From contig NZ_MWZD01000016.1 in NCBI RefSeq assembly GCF_002982315.1, positions 124,001 to 188,000 of the forward strand: a stretch of DNA of 64,000 nt, written 5' to 3'. This document shows, one piece after another, positions 38,725 to 47,662 of this stretch. Made by a program: the position numbers and the translations under genes. Within the stretch, counting starts at the first letter, position 1. Each line of letters begins with the position of its first letter. The notes beneath the pieces are model-generated. The model worked only from the letters and a program-made list of their open reading frames with translations, was not told the DNA's origin and did not search any database. Source of the stretch: Leucobacter massiliensis. GTDB taxonomy: Bacteria > Actinomycetota > Actinomycetes > Actinomycetales > Microbacteriaceae.

Positions 38725-40248
38725 CTACCGCCAGCGGGCTCCCCACGCGGTGGACTCTCCGGCGGGGGAGACGGACTGGGGGACGCCGCGGGGGTTGTCG
38801 TCGCGCAGCTCCGCAGGCAGGAACGTCGTGGGGGCGTTCTGGTAGGCGACGGGACGCTGGAAGCGGGAGATCGCGGCGGAGCCGACGCTGGTGCTGGCAT
38901 CGTTGCTCGTGGCGGGCCAGGGGCCGCCGTGCTGCTGTGCGGGGGTGACGGCGACGCCGGTGGACCAGCCGTTGAAGAGCACGCGGCCCACCTGGCGGGC
39001 GAGGGCCGCGACGAGGGCCCGCAGCTCGTCTGCGTTGGGGGTGGAGCCGTCGGCCTCGGCTGCGCCGAGATGCAGGGTGCCCGAGAGGTTGCCCTCGAAG
39101 AACTCGGGGACGAGAGGGGCGAGCGGGGTGCCCTCTGGCACCTCGACCACGATCGAGAGCGGACCGAAGGCCTCCTCGACGAGTGCGGCCTTGCCGGCGC
39201 GGAAGCCGGCGAGCGGGACCGCGGCGATCGTCGGGGTGGCCCAGCCCTGGCCGTCCTGGTCGAAGCGGAGCGCCCCGGGAACGATGGTGCGCACGCCCGG
39301 GGTGCCGAGGATCGCGTCACGGCGTTCGGCGAAGCTCTGCGCGATGCGCGGGTCGAGCAGGCGGTGCTCGGCGGCGAAATCGGCGGCGGCGGCCTCGATC
39401 GCCGCCGGGAGGGCGGACCCCTCGGGGACGAAGACGAAGCCCGGCTTGGTGCAGAGCTGACCGGCTGAGCCGGACACGCTCGTGAGGTAGCCGCGTGCGA
39501 TCTCCTCGGCGCGCTCCGCGATGGCGTCCGCGGTGATGAACACGGGGTTCACGCTGCCGAGTTCGCCGTAGAAGGGGATGGGCGCGGGGCGGTTCGCGGC
39601 GATGTCGGCGAGGAGGCGGCCGACACGGATCGAACCGGTGAAGGATCCCGCCTGGATGCGCGGGTCCTGGAGCACCGCGACACCCGCCTCGCGGCCGTGG
39701 ATGAGCTGGAAGACGCCGTCGGGCATGCCGGCTGCGGCGAGAGCCGTGGACGCCACCTCGGCGGTGGCGTCGGAGAGCTCGGGGTGGCCCGAGTGCGCCT
39801 TCACGATGAGCGGGCAGCCGGCTGCGAGGATCGCGGCGGAGTCACCGCCCATCACGGAGAACGCGAAGGGGAAGTTCGAGGCGGAGAAGTTGATGACCGG
39901 TCCGAGCGGCAGGTGGGTGCGGCGCAGATCGGGGCGGGCGCCGAGCGCGAAACCGGGGTCCGCGGGGTCGATGCGGGCGTCGAGGTAGGCGCCGTCCACC
40001 ACCGTGTCGGCGAAGAGGCGCAGCTGCACGGCCGTGCGGGTCACCTCGCCGGTGAGCCGGGCCTCCGTGAGCCCCGTCTCGCGCGCGGCGATCTCCACGA
40101 GCCGCGGCTTCGCGCCTTCGAGGGCGTCGGCGACTGCGACGAGGGCGCGTGCCCGGTCTTCGGGCGCGGTCGCCGCGAACGCGGGGGCCGCGGCTGCGGC
40201 GCGGGCGACGACCGCCTCCAGCTCGGGGGACAGGGACGCGTGGCTCAT
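38725..40248 (-). CDS. Aldehyde dehydrogenase, alpha-ketoglutaric-semialdehyde type
   Basis: 507 residues of the ALDH superfamily. The region LPLGPVINFSASNFPFAFSV, the cofactor part AGSFTGSIRVGRLLADIAA, the Glu-bearing FYGELGSVNPVFI and the nucleophile Cys in GSAGQLCTKPGFVF match the NADP+-dependent KGSADH-like group, which oxidises 2,5-dioxopentanoate and related aldehydes. The substrate here is not certain; next to agmatine deiminase and the amine genes it may instead handle an amino-aldehyde. It lies downstream of aguA on the same strand, 139 bases apart. Confidence 0.9.
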   Translation of the reverse strand: MSHASLSPELEAVVARAAAAAPAFAATAPEDRARALVAVADALEGAKPRLVEIAARETGLTEARLTGEVTRTAVQLRLFADTVVDGAYLDARIDPADPGFALGARPDLRRTHLPLGPVINFSASNFPFAFSVMGGDSAAILAAGCPLIVKAHSGHPELSDATAEVASTALAAAGMPDGVFQLIHGREAGVAVLQDPRIQAGSFTGSIRVGRLLADIAANRPAPIPFYGELGSVNPVFITADAIAERAEEIARGYLTSVSGSAGQLCTKPGFVFVPEGSALPAAIEAAAADFAAEHRLLDPRIAQSFAERRDAILGTPGVRTIVPGALRFDQDGQGWATPTIAAVPLAGFRAGKAALVEEAFGPLSIVVEVPEGTPLAPLVPEFFEGNLSGTLHLGAAEADGSTPNADELRALVAALARQVGRVLFNGWSTGVAVTPAQQHGGPWPATSNDASTSVGSAAISRFQRPVAYQNAPTTFLPAELRDDNPRGVPQSVSPAGESTAWGARWR

Positions 40249-40387
40249 GCGGGTTCCTTCGGGTTCGGCGGTTCGGCGGTTCGGCGCGCTCGCTGGGCGC
40301 GCGCCTCACCATGTTCCCACGGCGCGACACGCGGCCGATCCTGCCGCCTCGCACAATCCCGCGCCTCCGGATCGTGCAAGAATACGG

Positions 40388-41413
40388 TCATCCCACTCGG
40401 GGCTGCTGCTGCGTGATGCAGTGGATGCCGCCTCCGCGGGCGAACAGCGGCCGCGCGTCGATCCCGATCACCTCGCGGCCGGGATACACCTCCCGCAGCG
40501 TGGCGAGCGCGCGGTCGTCCGCCGGGTCGTCGAAGGCGCAGGCGAGCACCGCGTCGTTGATGACGACGTGGTTGATGTAGCTGTAGTCGACGTAGCCCTC
40601 CTCGTCGCGCAGGGTCTCGGGAGCGGGGAGGTCGAGGATCTCGAAGCCCGCCGAGGTGTCCGCGCGGTAGCGCTCCGCGACGGCCCGGTTGGTCTTCGCG
40701 ACGGGGTGGTCGGGATGCGCCGCCGCGTCCTGCCGGTGCATGAGGAGGACCTCGGGGGTGGCGAAGGCGGCGAGGATGTCGGAGTGGCCGCGGGTGCCGA
40801 AGGTGTCGTGGTCGCGGGTGAGGCCGCGCGGCAGCCACATGGCGCTGGTGGCGCCGATGGTGCGGGCGAGCTCCGCCTCGACGCGCTCCTTGCTCCAGCC
40901 CGGGTTGCGAGCCGGGTCGAGCTGGACGGTCTCGGTGAGGATGACCCGGCCGGCGCCGTCGACCTGGATCCCGCCGCCCTCGTTCACCATCTCGGAGTCG
41001 ATGCGCTCCGCGCCCGCCGCCTCGGCGACGATGCTCCCGATGTGCTGGTCGTGCTCCCAGCTCGCCCAGTCCTGCGCGCCCCAGCCGTTGAAGACGAAGT
41101 TCACGGCGCCGAGCCTGCCGTCGTCGCCGATCACGAAGCTGGGGCCGATGTCCCGCATCCACGCATCGTCGAGGGGGGCGGAGAGCAGGGTCACCTGAGC
41201 GGAGAGGTGCCGGCGGGCGACGGCCTCGTCGCCCGGGTTCACCACCATCGTGACCGCCTGGAACTCGGAGGCGGCGTTGGCGACGGCGGCCCAGGTGCGC
41301 CGCGCCTCCTCGGCCTCCGCCTCGGTGTCGCCGAGGGTGTATCCGGTCGTCGGCCAGGCGAGCCAGAGCCGCTCCTGCGGGTGTCCCTCAATGGGCATGG
41401 TCCACGTGGTCAT
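40388..41413 (-). CDS. aguA: Agmatine deiminase
   Basis: 341 residues, cytoplasmic. It converts agmatine to N-carbamoylputrescine and ammonia. The guanidino-group-modifying fold is complete: Asp in WMRDIGPSFVIGD, Glu in NEGGGIQVDGAG, His/Asp in RGHSDILAAFATPE and the nucleophile Cys in GGGIHCITQQQPR near the C-terminus. No N-carbamoylputrescine amidohydrolase (AguB) is in the window. The divergent APC permease, 256 bases away, is a likely agmatine or polyamine importer. Confidence 0.95.
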   Translation of the reverse strand: MTTWTMPIEGHPQERLWLAWPTTGYTLGDTEAEAEEARRTWAAVANAASEFQAVTMVVNPGDEAVARRHLSAQVTLLSAPLDDAWMRDIGPSFVIGDDGRLGAVNFVFNGWGAQDWASWEHDQHIGSIVAEAAGAERIDSEMVNEGGGIQVDGAGRVILTETVQLDPARNPGWSKERVEAELARTIGATSAMWLPRGLTRDHDTFGTRGHSDILAAFATPEVLLMHRQDAAAHPDHPVAKTNRAVAERYRADTSAGFEILDLPAPETLRDEEGYVDYSYINHVVINDAVLACAFDDPADDRALATLREVYPGREVIGIDARPLFARGGGIHCITQQQPRVG

Positions 41414-41669
41414 CCGGTTCTCCTTCGAGCTCTGCGCGTCACGGTACCGGACAGTCTACTGGGTGGGTGACCAATAGGAGCCCTTCCCGGGTGGGCTGAA
41501 AGCTTCATTTCTGCATGATTCGATTACCTTTTGATGACAGCTCGGTCTCGGTGCTGCTTCGAGGCTTGCCGAGAAAATCATCTACATGTAGCTTGTATCA
41601 GACGTGTCCGCCGAGCCGACGGCCGTCTTTCTTGAACAGGCAATCAGGTACAAGGGAGTACTCGCGACC
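41414..41669. promoter_or_regulatory. Divergent control region between aguA and APC permease
   Basis: 256 bases, noticeably AT-richer in the middle (41500-41620). Both outward promoters must lie here. I see no convincing long palindrome; short elements such as CATGTAGCTTGTATCA (41585-41600) could be part of a regulator site. A GntR regulator gene lies at 52.2-53 kb and is a candidate binder. Confidence 0.4.
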
Positions 41670-43232
41670 ATGTCAGAACACACCTCCACGGCCGAGCATC
41701 ACGATGAGGATGCGGCGCATCTCGCGTCCCTCGGCTACACCTACGATCCGACGTTCAAGCGCGAGATGGGCTTCTGGGGGAACGTGTCCCTCGGATTCAC
41801 CTATCTCTCGCCCATCGCCGGCGTCTACGCGATGTTCGCCCTCTCGTTCATGTCCGCGGGGCCGCCGATGGCCTGGGCGCTCGTCATCTCGCTCGTCGGC
41901 CAGTTCTTCGTGGCGCTCGTCTTCGGCGAGGTCGTCTCGAACTACCCGGTCGCCGGCGGCGTCTACCCCTGGTCCCGCCGGCTCTGGGGTCGCAAGTGGG
42001 CGTGGATGAACGGCTGGGTCTACGTGTGGGCGCTCATCGGGACCATCGCGGCGGTGGCCTACAGCCCCGCGCCGTTCATGTTCGACATCTTCCGCGGCTA
42101 CAGCCCCGACAATGCCGACCCGACGCCCGGCGTCACCGTGCTCATCGCGCTTGGCGTGCTCGCCGTCGCCACGATCCTCAACTTCCTCGGCACGAAGGTG
42201 CTGAGCATCGCCGCCATGGTCGGCCTCCTGGCCGAGATGATCGGATCGGTGGCGGTCGGCCTCTACCTCATCATCCGCAACTTCGTGAAGCTCGGGGCGG
42301 GTGATCCGACGGGCCACACCTTCGGGGTGTTCTTCGACAACCAGGGCATCGGCAACGACGGTCCCTTCGGCAGCGGCATGGGCGGCTACTTCGGCGCCTT
42401 CGCCTGGGCCGCGCTCATCGGCATGTACGCCTACTACGGCTTCGAAGCCAACGGCGACGTCGCCGAGGAGGTCAAGGACCCGAGCCGCCGCGTGCCCAAG
42501 TCGATGCGCATGACGCTCTACATCGGCGGCGTCACCGCGAACCTGCTCGTGTTCTCGCTCGTGCTCGCCGTGCCCGACTACTCTGCGGTGGCGGACGGGA
42601 CGGTGGCGAACCCGATCAGCGCGGCGATCAGCGAGGCCTTCGGGCCGGTGTTCCCGATCATCATGATCATCGTCTGCATCGCCTTCATCTCCTGCGTCAC
42701 GAGCCTGCAGGCCGCGGCGAGCCGCCTGATGTTCTCGATGGGGCGCGACGGATTCCTCCCCTCCTCGCACCAGCTCGCGAAGACGAGCGCGAAGCACGCG
42801 GTGCCCTACAACGCGCTCATCACCGCGGCGGTCATCCCGGCGATCTTCATCGTGCTGTCGCTCTTCGCCGAGAACGCGCTCACCGCGCTCATCGGCTTCG
42901 GCACCGTGGGCATCTACATGGGCTTCCAGATGGTGGTGCTCGCCGCGCTGCGCGCCCGCATCCTGGGCTGGAAGCCGGCCGGCAAGTTCAAGCTCGGCAA
43001 GTGGGCCTACTTCGTGAACATCGTCGCGCTCGTCTGGGGCGTGCTCGCCATCGTGAACATCGCCTTCCCGTGGCCGATCAACGGGAACACCTTCCTCGAC
43101 TGGATCATCCTGCTCACGACGGCGATCATTGTCGCCTTCGGCTGGATCTACATGCTCGCCTCGAAGGCCTACACCAAGGGCGACGCGCCCGCGGCCGACG
43201 CGAGCGGCCCGATCAAGACCGTGGCCCGGTAG
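41670..43232 (+). CDS. APC-family amino acid/polyamine permease
   Basis: 520 residues with about twelve membrane helices, starting GFWGNVSLGFTYLSPIAGVY, where the APC-type glycine-rich first helix lies. Sequences such as VVSNYPVAGGVYPWSRRLWG and WAALIGMYAYYGFEANGDVA EE are typical of the AAT/GABA-permease-like branch of the APC superfamily, importing amino acids, GABA or polyamines by cation symport. ATG 41670 has AAGGGAG upstream; an earlier in-frame ATG (41604) is less well placed. Its neighbours indicate an amine or gamma-amino acid substrate. Confidence 0.92.
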   Translation: MSEHTSTAEHHDEDAAHLASLGYTYDPTFKREMGFWGNVSLGFTYLSPIAGVYAMFALSFMSAGPPMAWALVISLVGQFFVALVFGEVVSNYPVAGGVYPWSRRLWGRKWAWMNGWVYVWALIGTIAAVAYSPAPFMFDIFRGYSPDNADPTPGVTVLIALGVLAVATILNFLGTKVLSIAAMVGLLAEMIGSVAVGLYLIIRNFVKLGAGDPTGHTFGVFFDNQGIGNDGPFGSGMGGYFGAFAWAALIGMYAYYGFEANGDVAEEVKDPSRRVPKSMRMTLYIGGVTANLLVFSLVLAVPDYSAVADGTVANPISAAISEAFGPVFPIIMIIVCIAFISCVTSLQAAASRLMFSMGRDGFLPSSHQLAKTSAKHAVPYNALITAAVIPAIFIVLSLFAENALTALIGFGTVGIYMGFQMVVLAALRARILGWKPAGKFKLGKWAYFVNIVALVWGVLAIVNIAFPWPINGNTFLDWIILLTTAIIVAFGWIYMLASKAYTKGDAPAADASGPIKTVAR

Positions 43233-43254
43233 CGCGCCCGGTCTCGCGCTGAGA

Positions 43255-43295
43255 GCAGCGGGTGGCGGACCCGGAACGGATCCGCCACCCGCTGC
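43255..43295 (+). terminator. Terminator after the APC permease
   Basis: GCAGCGGGTGGCGGA (43255-43269) pairs perfectly with 43281-43295 around an 11-base loop. Confidence 0.8.
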
Positions 43296-43360
43296 CGCGC
43301 GCCGAGCGCGCGCCTCCGAACCCGACCCCCGTTCCACCCATCAGCACCGGAAGGACCCCC

Positions 43361-44146
43361 GTGCCCGGCCTCATCATCGACGCAGACCAGTTCCGCCCCC
43401 AGCCCCACGAGGACCCGGACGGGCCGATCATCCCGATGGTGGTGTCGCTCGGCTTCCCCGGCATGGATCAGGCCGCCGCGGGCATCCAGGGCTCCACCAC
43501 GCGGCACGCCTTCGAGGCGGTGCGGCTCGCGGGCGGCAGGCCCCGGCTCGTGCCGTACACGACGGGGGAGCCGCTGCTGCCCCACGCAGAGGCGCTGGCG
43601 GGGGCACGCGGCATCGTCTTCCTCGGCGGCTCCGACGTGGACCCGGGCTGCTATCGCTACGAGGGCGAGTTGCCGGCGAATCTGCACGGCATGGACCGCC
43701 GCGGCGACGACTACTGCATCGAGCTGATGCGGCGGGCCGTGGACCGGGAGCTGCCGCTGCTCGCGATCTGCAAGGGCTCGCAGCTGCTCAACGTCGCCTT
43801 CGGCGGCACGCTGATCCCCGACATCGCCGACTACGCGCTGCACCACGGCGCCCCGGACGAACCGCTCTTCCTCGACGAGGAGGTGCTGCTGGAGCCGGAC
43901 TCCCACCTTGCCCGGCTCTACGGCCGCGAGCGGCTCACCGTGCGCACCGGGCACCATCAGGCCGTCGACGCGGTGGGCACCGAGCTGCGGGCCGCGGCCC
44001 ACGCCCACGATGGCATTGTCGAGGCGACCGAGCACCGCGAGGCCGAGTGGGTGCTCGGCGTGCAGTGGCACCCCGAGGAGCAGGACGCCGAGCTCGCCGA
44101 CCGCGCCCTGCTCTTCGGCGAGCTCGTGCGCCGCGCGCGCGGCTGA
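43361..44146 (+). CDS. PuuD-like gamma-glutamyl hydrolase (class I amidotransferase)
   Basis: 261 residues from GTG 43361 (GGAAGGA upstream). The peptidase C26 pattern is clear: FLGGSDVDPGCYRYEG, the nucleophile Cys in LLAICKGSQLLNVAFGG and the His/Glu of VLGVQWHPEEQ. PuuD relatives hydrolyse gamma-glutamyl-GABA or similar amides to glutamate and the free amine. It follows the APC permease on the same strand but behind a terminator. A second enzyme of this family lies at 49842. Its stop codon is within a bidirectional hairpin. Confidence 0.92.
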   Translation: MPGLIIDADQFRPQPHEDPDGPIIPMVVSLGFPGMDQAAAGIQGSTTRHAFEAVRLAGGRPRLVPYTTGEPLLPHAEALAGARGIVFLGGSDVDPGCYRYEGELPANLHGMDRRGDDYCIELMRRAVDRELPLLAICKGSQLLNVAFGGTLIPDIADYALHHGAPDEPLFLDEEVLLEPDSHLARLYGRERLTVRTGHHQAVDAVGTELRAAAHAHDGIVEATEHREAEWVLGVQWHPEEQDAELADRALLFGELVRRARG

Positions 44147-44172
44147 GCGGACCGCCCGGCGGGCCGCTCAGC
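44142..44172. terminator. Bidirectional terminator overlapping two stop codons
   Basis: GCTGAGCGG (44142-44150) pairs with CCGCTCAGC (44164-44172). The stem contains the TGA of the amidotransferase gene and, on the other strand, the TGA of the flavodoxin gene. Confidence 0.7.
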
Positions 44173-44632
44173 TCGCGGCGGGGGCGCCGGCCGCTTCGAG
44201 CACGCCGGGGAGCCACTCCAGGGCGACGTCGCTGCCGAGGTCCCAGGAGGAAGCGTCGTGCCGGCCGTACTCTCCCACGCGCTCGGCGCCCTGCTCCGTG
44301 AAGCGGCGGTCGATGTGCTCGCTGCCCTGGCTGTAGGTCTCCTCGTAGAAGGTGTCTCCCAGGCCGAACATCGCGTAGCGCACGCCGTCGAGACGCGGCG
44401 GCGCCGCGTCGAAGGCCTCGATGAAGGGCAGCGCCGTGTTCGGCGGGTCGCCCTCGCCGTGGGTGGAGCAGACCACCAGGTAGAAGCGCTCCGGGGTGAG
44501 ATCCGCCGGATCGAAGCGCTGCAGGTCGATCACCTCGACGTCGTCGAAGCTCTCGCGCAGCGTCGTGCCGAGGTCCTCGGCGATGAGCTCGGAGTTGCCG
44601 GATTCGGTGCCGTAGAGAACCGTGAACTTCAC
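44168..44632 (-). CDS. Flavodoxin
   Basis: 154 residues with the FMN-phosphate loop LYGTESGNSELIAEDLG, the isoalloxazine loops STHGEGDPPNTA and MFGLGDTFYEETYSQG, all typical of single-domain flavodoxins related to sulfite-reductase/P450-reductase FMN domains. It carries single electrons in the cytoplasm. It lies directly downstream of the FAD reductase gene on the same strand (145 bases) and that pair is divergent from the P450, so the likely chain is NADPH, reductase, flavodoxin, P450. Confidence 0.93.
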   Translation of the reverse strand: MKFTVLYGTESGNSELIAEDLGTTLRESFDDVEVIDLQRFDPADLTPERFYLVVCSTHGEGDPPNTALPFIEAFDAAPPRLDGVRYAMFGLGDTFYEETYSQGSEHIDRRFTEQGAERVGEYGRHDASSWDLGSDVALEWLPGVLEAAGAPAAS

Positions 44633-44777
44633 AGCGGGGTTCCTCTCTCGTGGGGTCTGGGGTGGGGTCGTGCGCCCGGGCCGTGCGGCCGGGCGATCGA
44701 TGGTCTGGGGCGGAGGCGCCCGGCTGCAGGATGAGCGCCGGGCCCCCGGTACGTCTCGGGATCCCGCGGCCGGCCGT

Positions 44778-46055
44778 TCACTCGCCGCGAGCGACCGCGA
44801 GCATGCGCTCGTGGTCGGGGTCTTTCCGCCTGGCGCGGCCGGGTGCGGCCGCCGCGCGCTCGTGGGCGTCGAGGGCGAGCCACTGCCCGGCGTCGATCGC
44901 GCGCTCGCGGAGCTCCGCGGGAAGACCCTCGAAGCCGGGCCTGCCTGGCCGGACCGCGAGCGTGCCGTCCGCGAGGTCGGCGGCGATCTCCTCGGCGACC
45001 GCCTTGGCGCAGGCGCGATTCTCGGGGATCGCGCCGCGAGGTCCGCGCTTCGCCCAGCCGGTGCGGTAGAGGCCCGCCTCGATGCGGCCCGATTCGGCCG
45101 GCTCCGAGGTGAGCCACGCGAAGGGGTGGCCGGGGGCCGACTCGAAGCCGATCGCGGTGACCACGGAGGTGGCGGGGATCGTCACCGTCTCACCATCGGC
45201 CGAGGCGAACTCGACCGCCTCGACGCGGTCCCCGCCGAGGATGCGCTGCGGGGTCAGGCCGAAGCGCAGCGTCACCTCGGGGCCCCCGGAGTGCGGGCGC
45301 TCGGGCGAGATCATCTCCGCGATCGCGGAGAGCCGCGCGATCACCGATCGGTCGCGCTCCGCGTCTGCGGGGGCGTCGAGCGGGTCGGGGCAGCGGTATG
45401 CGGCGCGGGGGAGCGCCGCGAGCTCGCGCAGCATCTGGGGATCTCCCTTCGAGAGCGCGGCGGCGGAGCGGCTGACGAGGGTGACGCGCTCGGCCGGCGC
45501 TGCCAGGTAGGCGTCGAGCGCGGCATCCGCGACATCGCTGCCCGCGTAGTCCTCGCGGTCCTTCACCAGGAAGCGCAGCACGTCGAGGGCCACATTGCCT
45601 GCGCCGACCACCACCACCTCGGTTCCGAGCGGCGGAAGCGCGGTTCCCGCGTGGGGGTGGCTGTTGAGGACCCTGGTGAGCGCACCCGAGCCGATCACTC
45701 CCGGCAGATCCGCCCCCGGCACTCCGAGCCCGCGGTCCGCGTCGAGCCCGGTCGCGATCACCACCGCGTCGAAGAGGTGCCGCAGCTGCCCGAGCGTGAC
45801 GTCGCGGCCCACCTCGATCCCGCCCGCGAAGCGTACGGCCGGGTCCTGGAGGAGACGCTCGAACTGCCGCGTGATCGCCTTGGTGTGCTGGTGGTCGGCC
45901 GCGACGCCGTAGCGCACGAGACCGTAGGGGGCCGCGAAGCGCTCGAAGATCGTGATCTCGCAGCCGGGGACGGCGCGCAGCAGGGACTGGGCGAGGTAGC
46001 AGCCGGCGGGGCCGCTGCCGATCACGGCGACTCGCGGCTTCGTGGGTGACGACAT
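44778..46055 (-). CDS. fprA: FprA-type ferredoxin/flavodoxin-NADP+ reductase
   Basis: 425 residues from ATG 46055 (GAAGGAGC upstream). It belongs to the adrenodoxin-reductase-like family: FAD site VAVIGSGPAGCYLAQSLL, substrate loop APYGLVRYGVAADHQHTK, NADPH site VVVVGAGNVALDVLRFLV, and the family's GWAKRGPRGAIPENRACAK. The last ~30 residues are basic. A longer in-frame start (46238) lies within the AT-rich promoter and was rejected. It probably reduces the adjacent flavodoxin. Confidence 0.92.
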   Translation of the reverse strand: MSSPTKPRVAVIGSGPAGCYLAQSLLRAVPGCEITIFERFAAPYGLVRYGVAADHQHTKAITRQFERLLQDPAVRFAGGIEVGRDVTLGQLRHLFDAVVIATGLDADRGLGVPGADLPGVIGSGALTRVLNSHPHAGTALPPLGTEVVVVGAGNVALDVLRFLVKDREDYAGSDVADAALDAYLAAPAERVTLVSRSAAALSKGDPQMLRELAALPRAAYRCPDPLDAPADAERDRSVIARLSAIAEMISPERPHSGGPEVTLRFGLTPQRILGGDRVEAVEFASADGETVTIPATSVVTAIGFESAPGHPFAWLTSEPAESGRIEAGLYRTGWAKRGPRGAIPENRACAKAVAEEIAADLADGTLAVRPGRPGFEGLPAELRERAIDAGQWLALDAHERAAAAPGRARRKDPDHERMLAVARGE

Positions 46056-46311
46056 CGCAGCTCCTTCGCGGTGCGGTGTGTGTTCGGGTGCGGGACGGCG
46101 CTCCATCCGGGCAGTGCGCGGGACTCGGGAGACCGATGGGGACAGTGTAGCCGTAAAAAAACCGGCTCTGCATGTAATCCGGCCTTGAATCTGGCATTTA
46201 CACGAGCGTAACCTTTGGATCCTTGCTTTATAAAACATTCATGGATAGCTTATTTCTCAACCGACCGCTCCCCAGGCCGGGCACGATCACGATTCGACAA
46301 AGGAGTGCTGC
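46056..46311. promoter_or_regulatory. Divergent promoter region between fprA and the P450 operon
   Basis: 256 bases. The middle (46150-46260) is AT-rich, with TATAAA at 46229-46234 as a candidate -10 for the P450 direction. AGCCG and CGGCT flank a seven-A run (46149-46167), a small inverted repeat. This is the natural place for a substrate-responsive regulator, but no operator is proven. ACAAAGGAG (46298-46306) is the P450 ribosome site. Confidence 0.5.
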
Positions 46312-47532
46312 ATGACTGATCAGTCGATCCAGGCGGAGGTTCCGTACCTCGACATCGCCTCCCCGGCGTTCGCGATGAACTCCGAGGCGGTGCGCAACGC
46401 CCGCGAGCAGAGCTGGTACGCCAGGACGAACTACGGCATCGGCGTGCTGCGCTACGCCGAGGTGACCGAGCTGCTCAAGGACCCGAGACTCAACCAGGGC
46501 AGCGCGAAGTGGCCGGACTACCACGATGTGCACTCGGGCATCTTCTACGACTGGTGGGCCAAGAACCTGCTGGTGCTCGAGGGGGAAGAGCATCACCGCA
46601 TCCGCCGCCTCCTCAACCCCGCCTTCTCGCCCACCGTGGCGCGCAGCCTCGAGCCCGCCTTCGCGGCGATCGCGAACGAGCTCATCGACGAGATGAAGGC
46701 GAAGCACGCCCGCGGCGAGCAGGTCGAGTTCGTACACGACTTCTCCGAGCCCTTCGCCACCCGCGCCCTCTGCGCCATGCTCGGCGTCGACCACCAGCAC
46801 TGGCCGTTCATCGCCTCGCGCGCCAACACGATCGGCTACGCGCTGAGCGTGAACATCAAGGAGGACATCGAGGAGATCGACCAGGCGGTGCACGAGCTCT
46901 ACGACTTCGTCGAGGAGCTCATCGAGGACCGCAAGAAGAACCCGAGCAACGACGTCGTGACGAAGCTCGTGCAGTTCACCCAGGACGGCGACAAGCTCAC
47001 CGACGCGGAGCTGCGGAACGGCCTCGTGCTCATGCTCTTCGGCGGCATGGACACGACCCGCAACCAGATCGGGCTCATCCTGCAGACCTACATGCGCAAC
47101 CCCGATCAGTGGGAGCTGCTCGCCTCCGACCCGGAGAAGTACGGCAAGGCAGCCCTGGAGGAGGGACTGCGCGTCAACCCGACGACGCGCTGGGTGACCC
47201 GCGAGGCCAACGAGACCTTCGAGTTCCACGGCCTGGTGATCGAGAAGGGCACCACGGTGCACCTCTTCACGATGTCGAGCGGCACCGACCCGGTCGCCTT
47301 CCCCGACCCCGAGGTCGACCTCACCGCCACCGACCGCAAGCAGCACCACACCTTCGGCGGCGGCGTGCACCACTGCCTCGGCCACTACATCGCCCGCGCC
47401 GACATCGGCGTCGCCCTGCCGCTCCTCGCGCAGGCCTTCACCGACATCAGCTGCCCCGGCGGCGACGAGTGGCTGCCCGACTCCGGCAACCACGGACCGG
47501 TGCGCCTGCCCATCGACTTCACGGTGCGCTGA
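46312..47532 (+). CDS. Cytochrome P450, soluble class I type; candidate amine hydroxylase
   Basis: 406 residues, no membrane anchor. The haem-binding motif FGGGVHHCLGHYIARAD gives Cys355 as thiolate ligand; the I-helix has LMLFGGMDTTRNQIG for oxygen activation. The N-terminal part (QSWYARTNYGIGVLRYAEVT, then LNQGSAKWPDYH) reminds me of the CYP151 group used by mycobacteria to open cyclic secondary amines, an inference from memory. A glutamine-synthetase-like gene follows at 47663, and flavodoxin and reductase genes are divergent. Substrates may be pyrrolidine, piperidine or similar amines. This family call needs a tree. Confidence 0.9.
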   Translation: MTDQSIQAEVPYLDIASPAFAMNSEAVRNAREQSWYARTNYGIGVLRYAEVTELLKDPRLNQGSAKWPDYHDVHSGIFYDWWAKNLLVLEGEEHHRIRRLLNPAFSPTVARSLEPAFAAIANELIDEMKAKHARGEQVEFVHDFSEPFATRALCAMLGVDHQHWPFIASRANTIGYALSVNIKEDIEEIDQAVHELYDFVEELIEDRKKNPSNDVVTKLVQFTQDGDKLTDAELRNGLVLMLFGGMDTTRNQIGLILQTYMRNPDQWELLASDPEKYGKAALEEGLRVNPTTRWVTREANETFEFHGLVIEKGTTVHLFTMSSGTDPVAFPDPEVDLTATDRKQHHTFGGGVHHCLGHYIARADIGVALPLLAQAFTDISCPGGDEWLPDSGNHGPVRLPIDFTVR

Positions 47533-47662
47533 GGGGCTGCGGGATCGACCCCCGCCGCCCCCGCACCGCGGATACCGGGCGCCGCTGCGATCCGCGACCC
47601 CGAGCTTGCCCGGCTCACGCCGCACCGGCCCCACCCCTTCCAATGACGAAAGGACCCCCCAC

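Noticed and set aside
41595..41645. Adapter-like words (CCGAGCC, GCCGTCTTTCTTGAA) upstream of the APC permease
   Set aside because: The words are not in the right spacing or order for a Nextera adapter, the mosaic end is absent and no gene is disrupted; probably chance.
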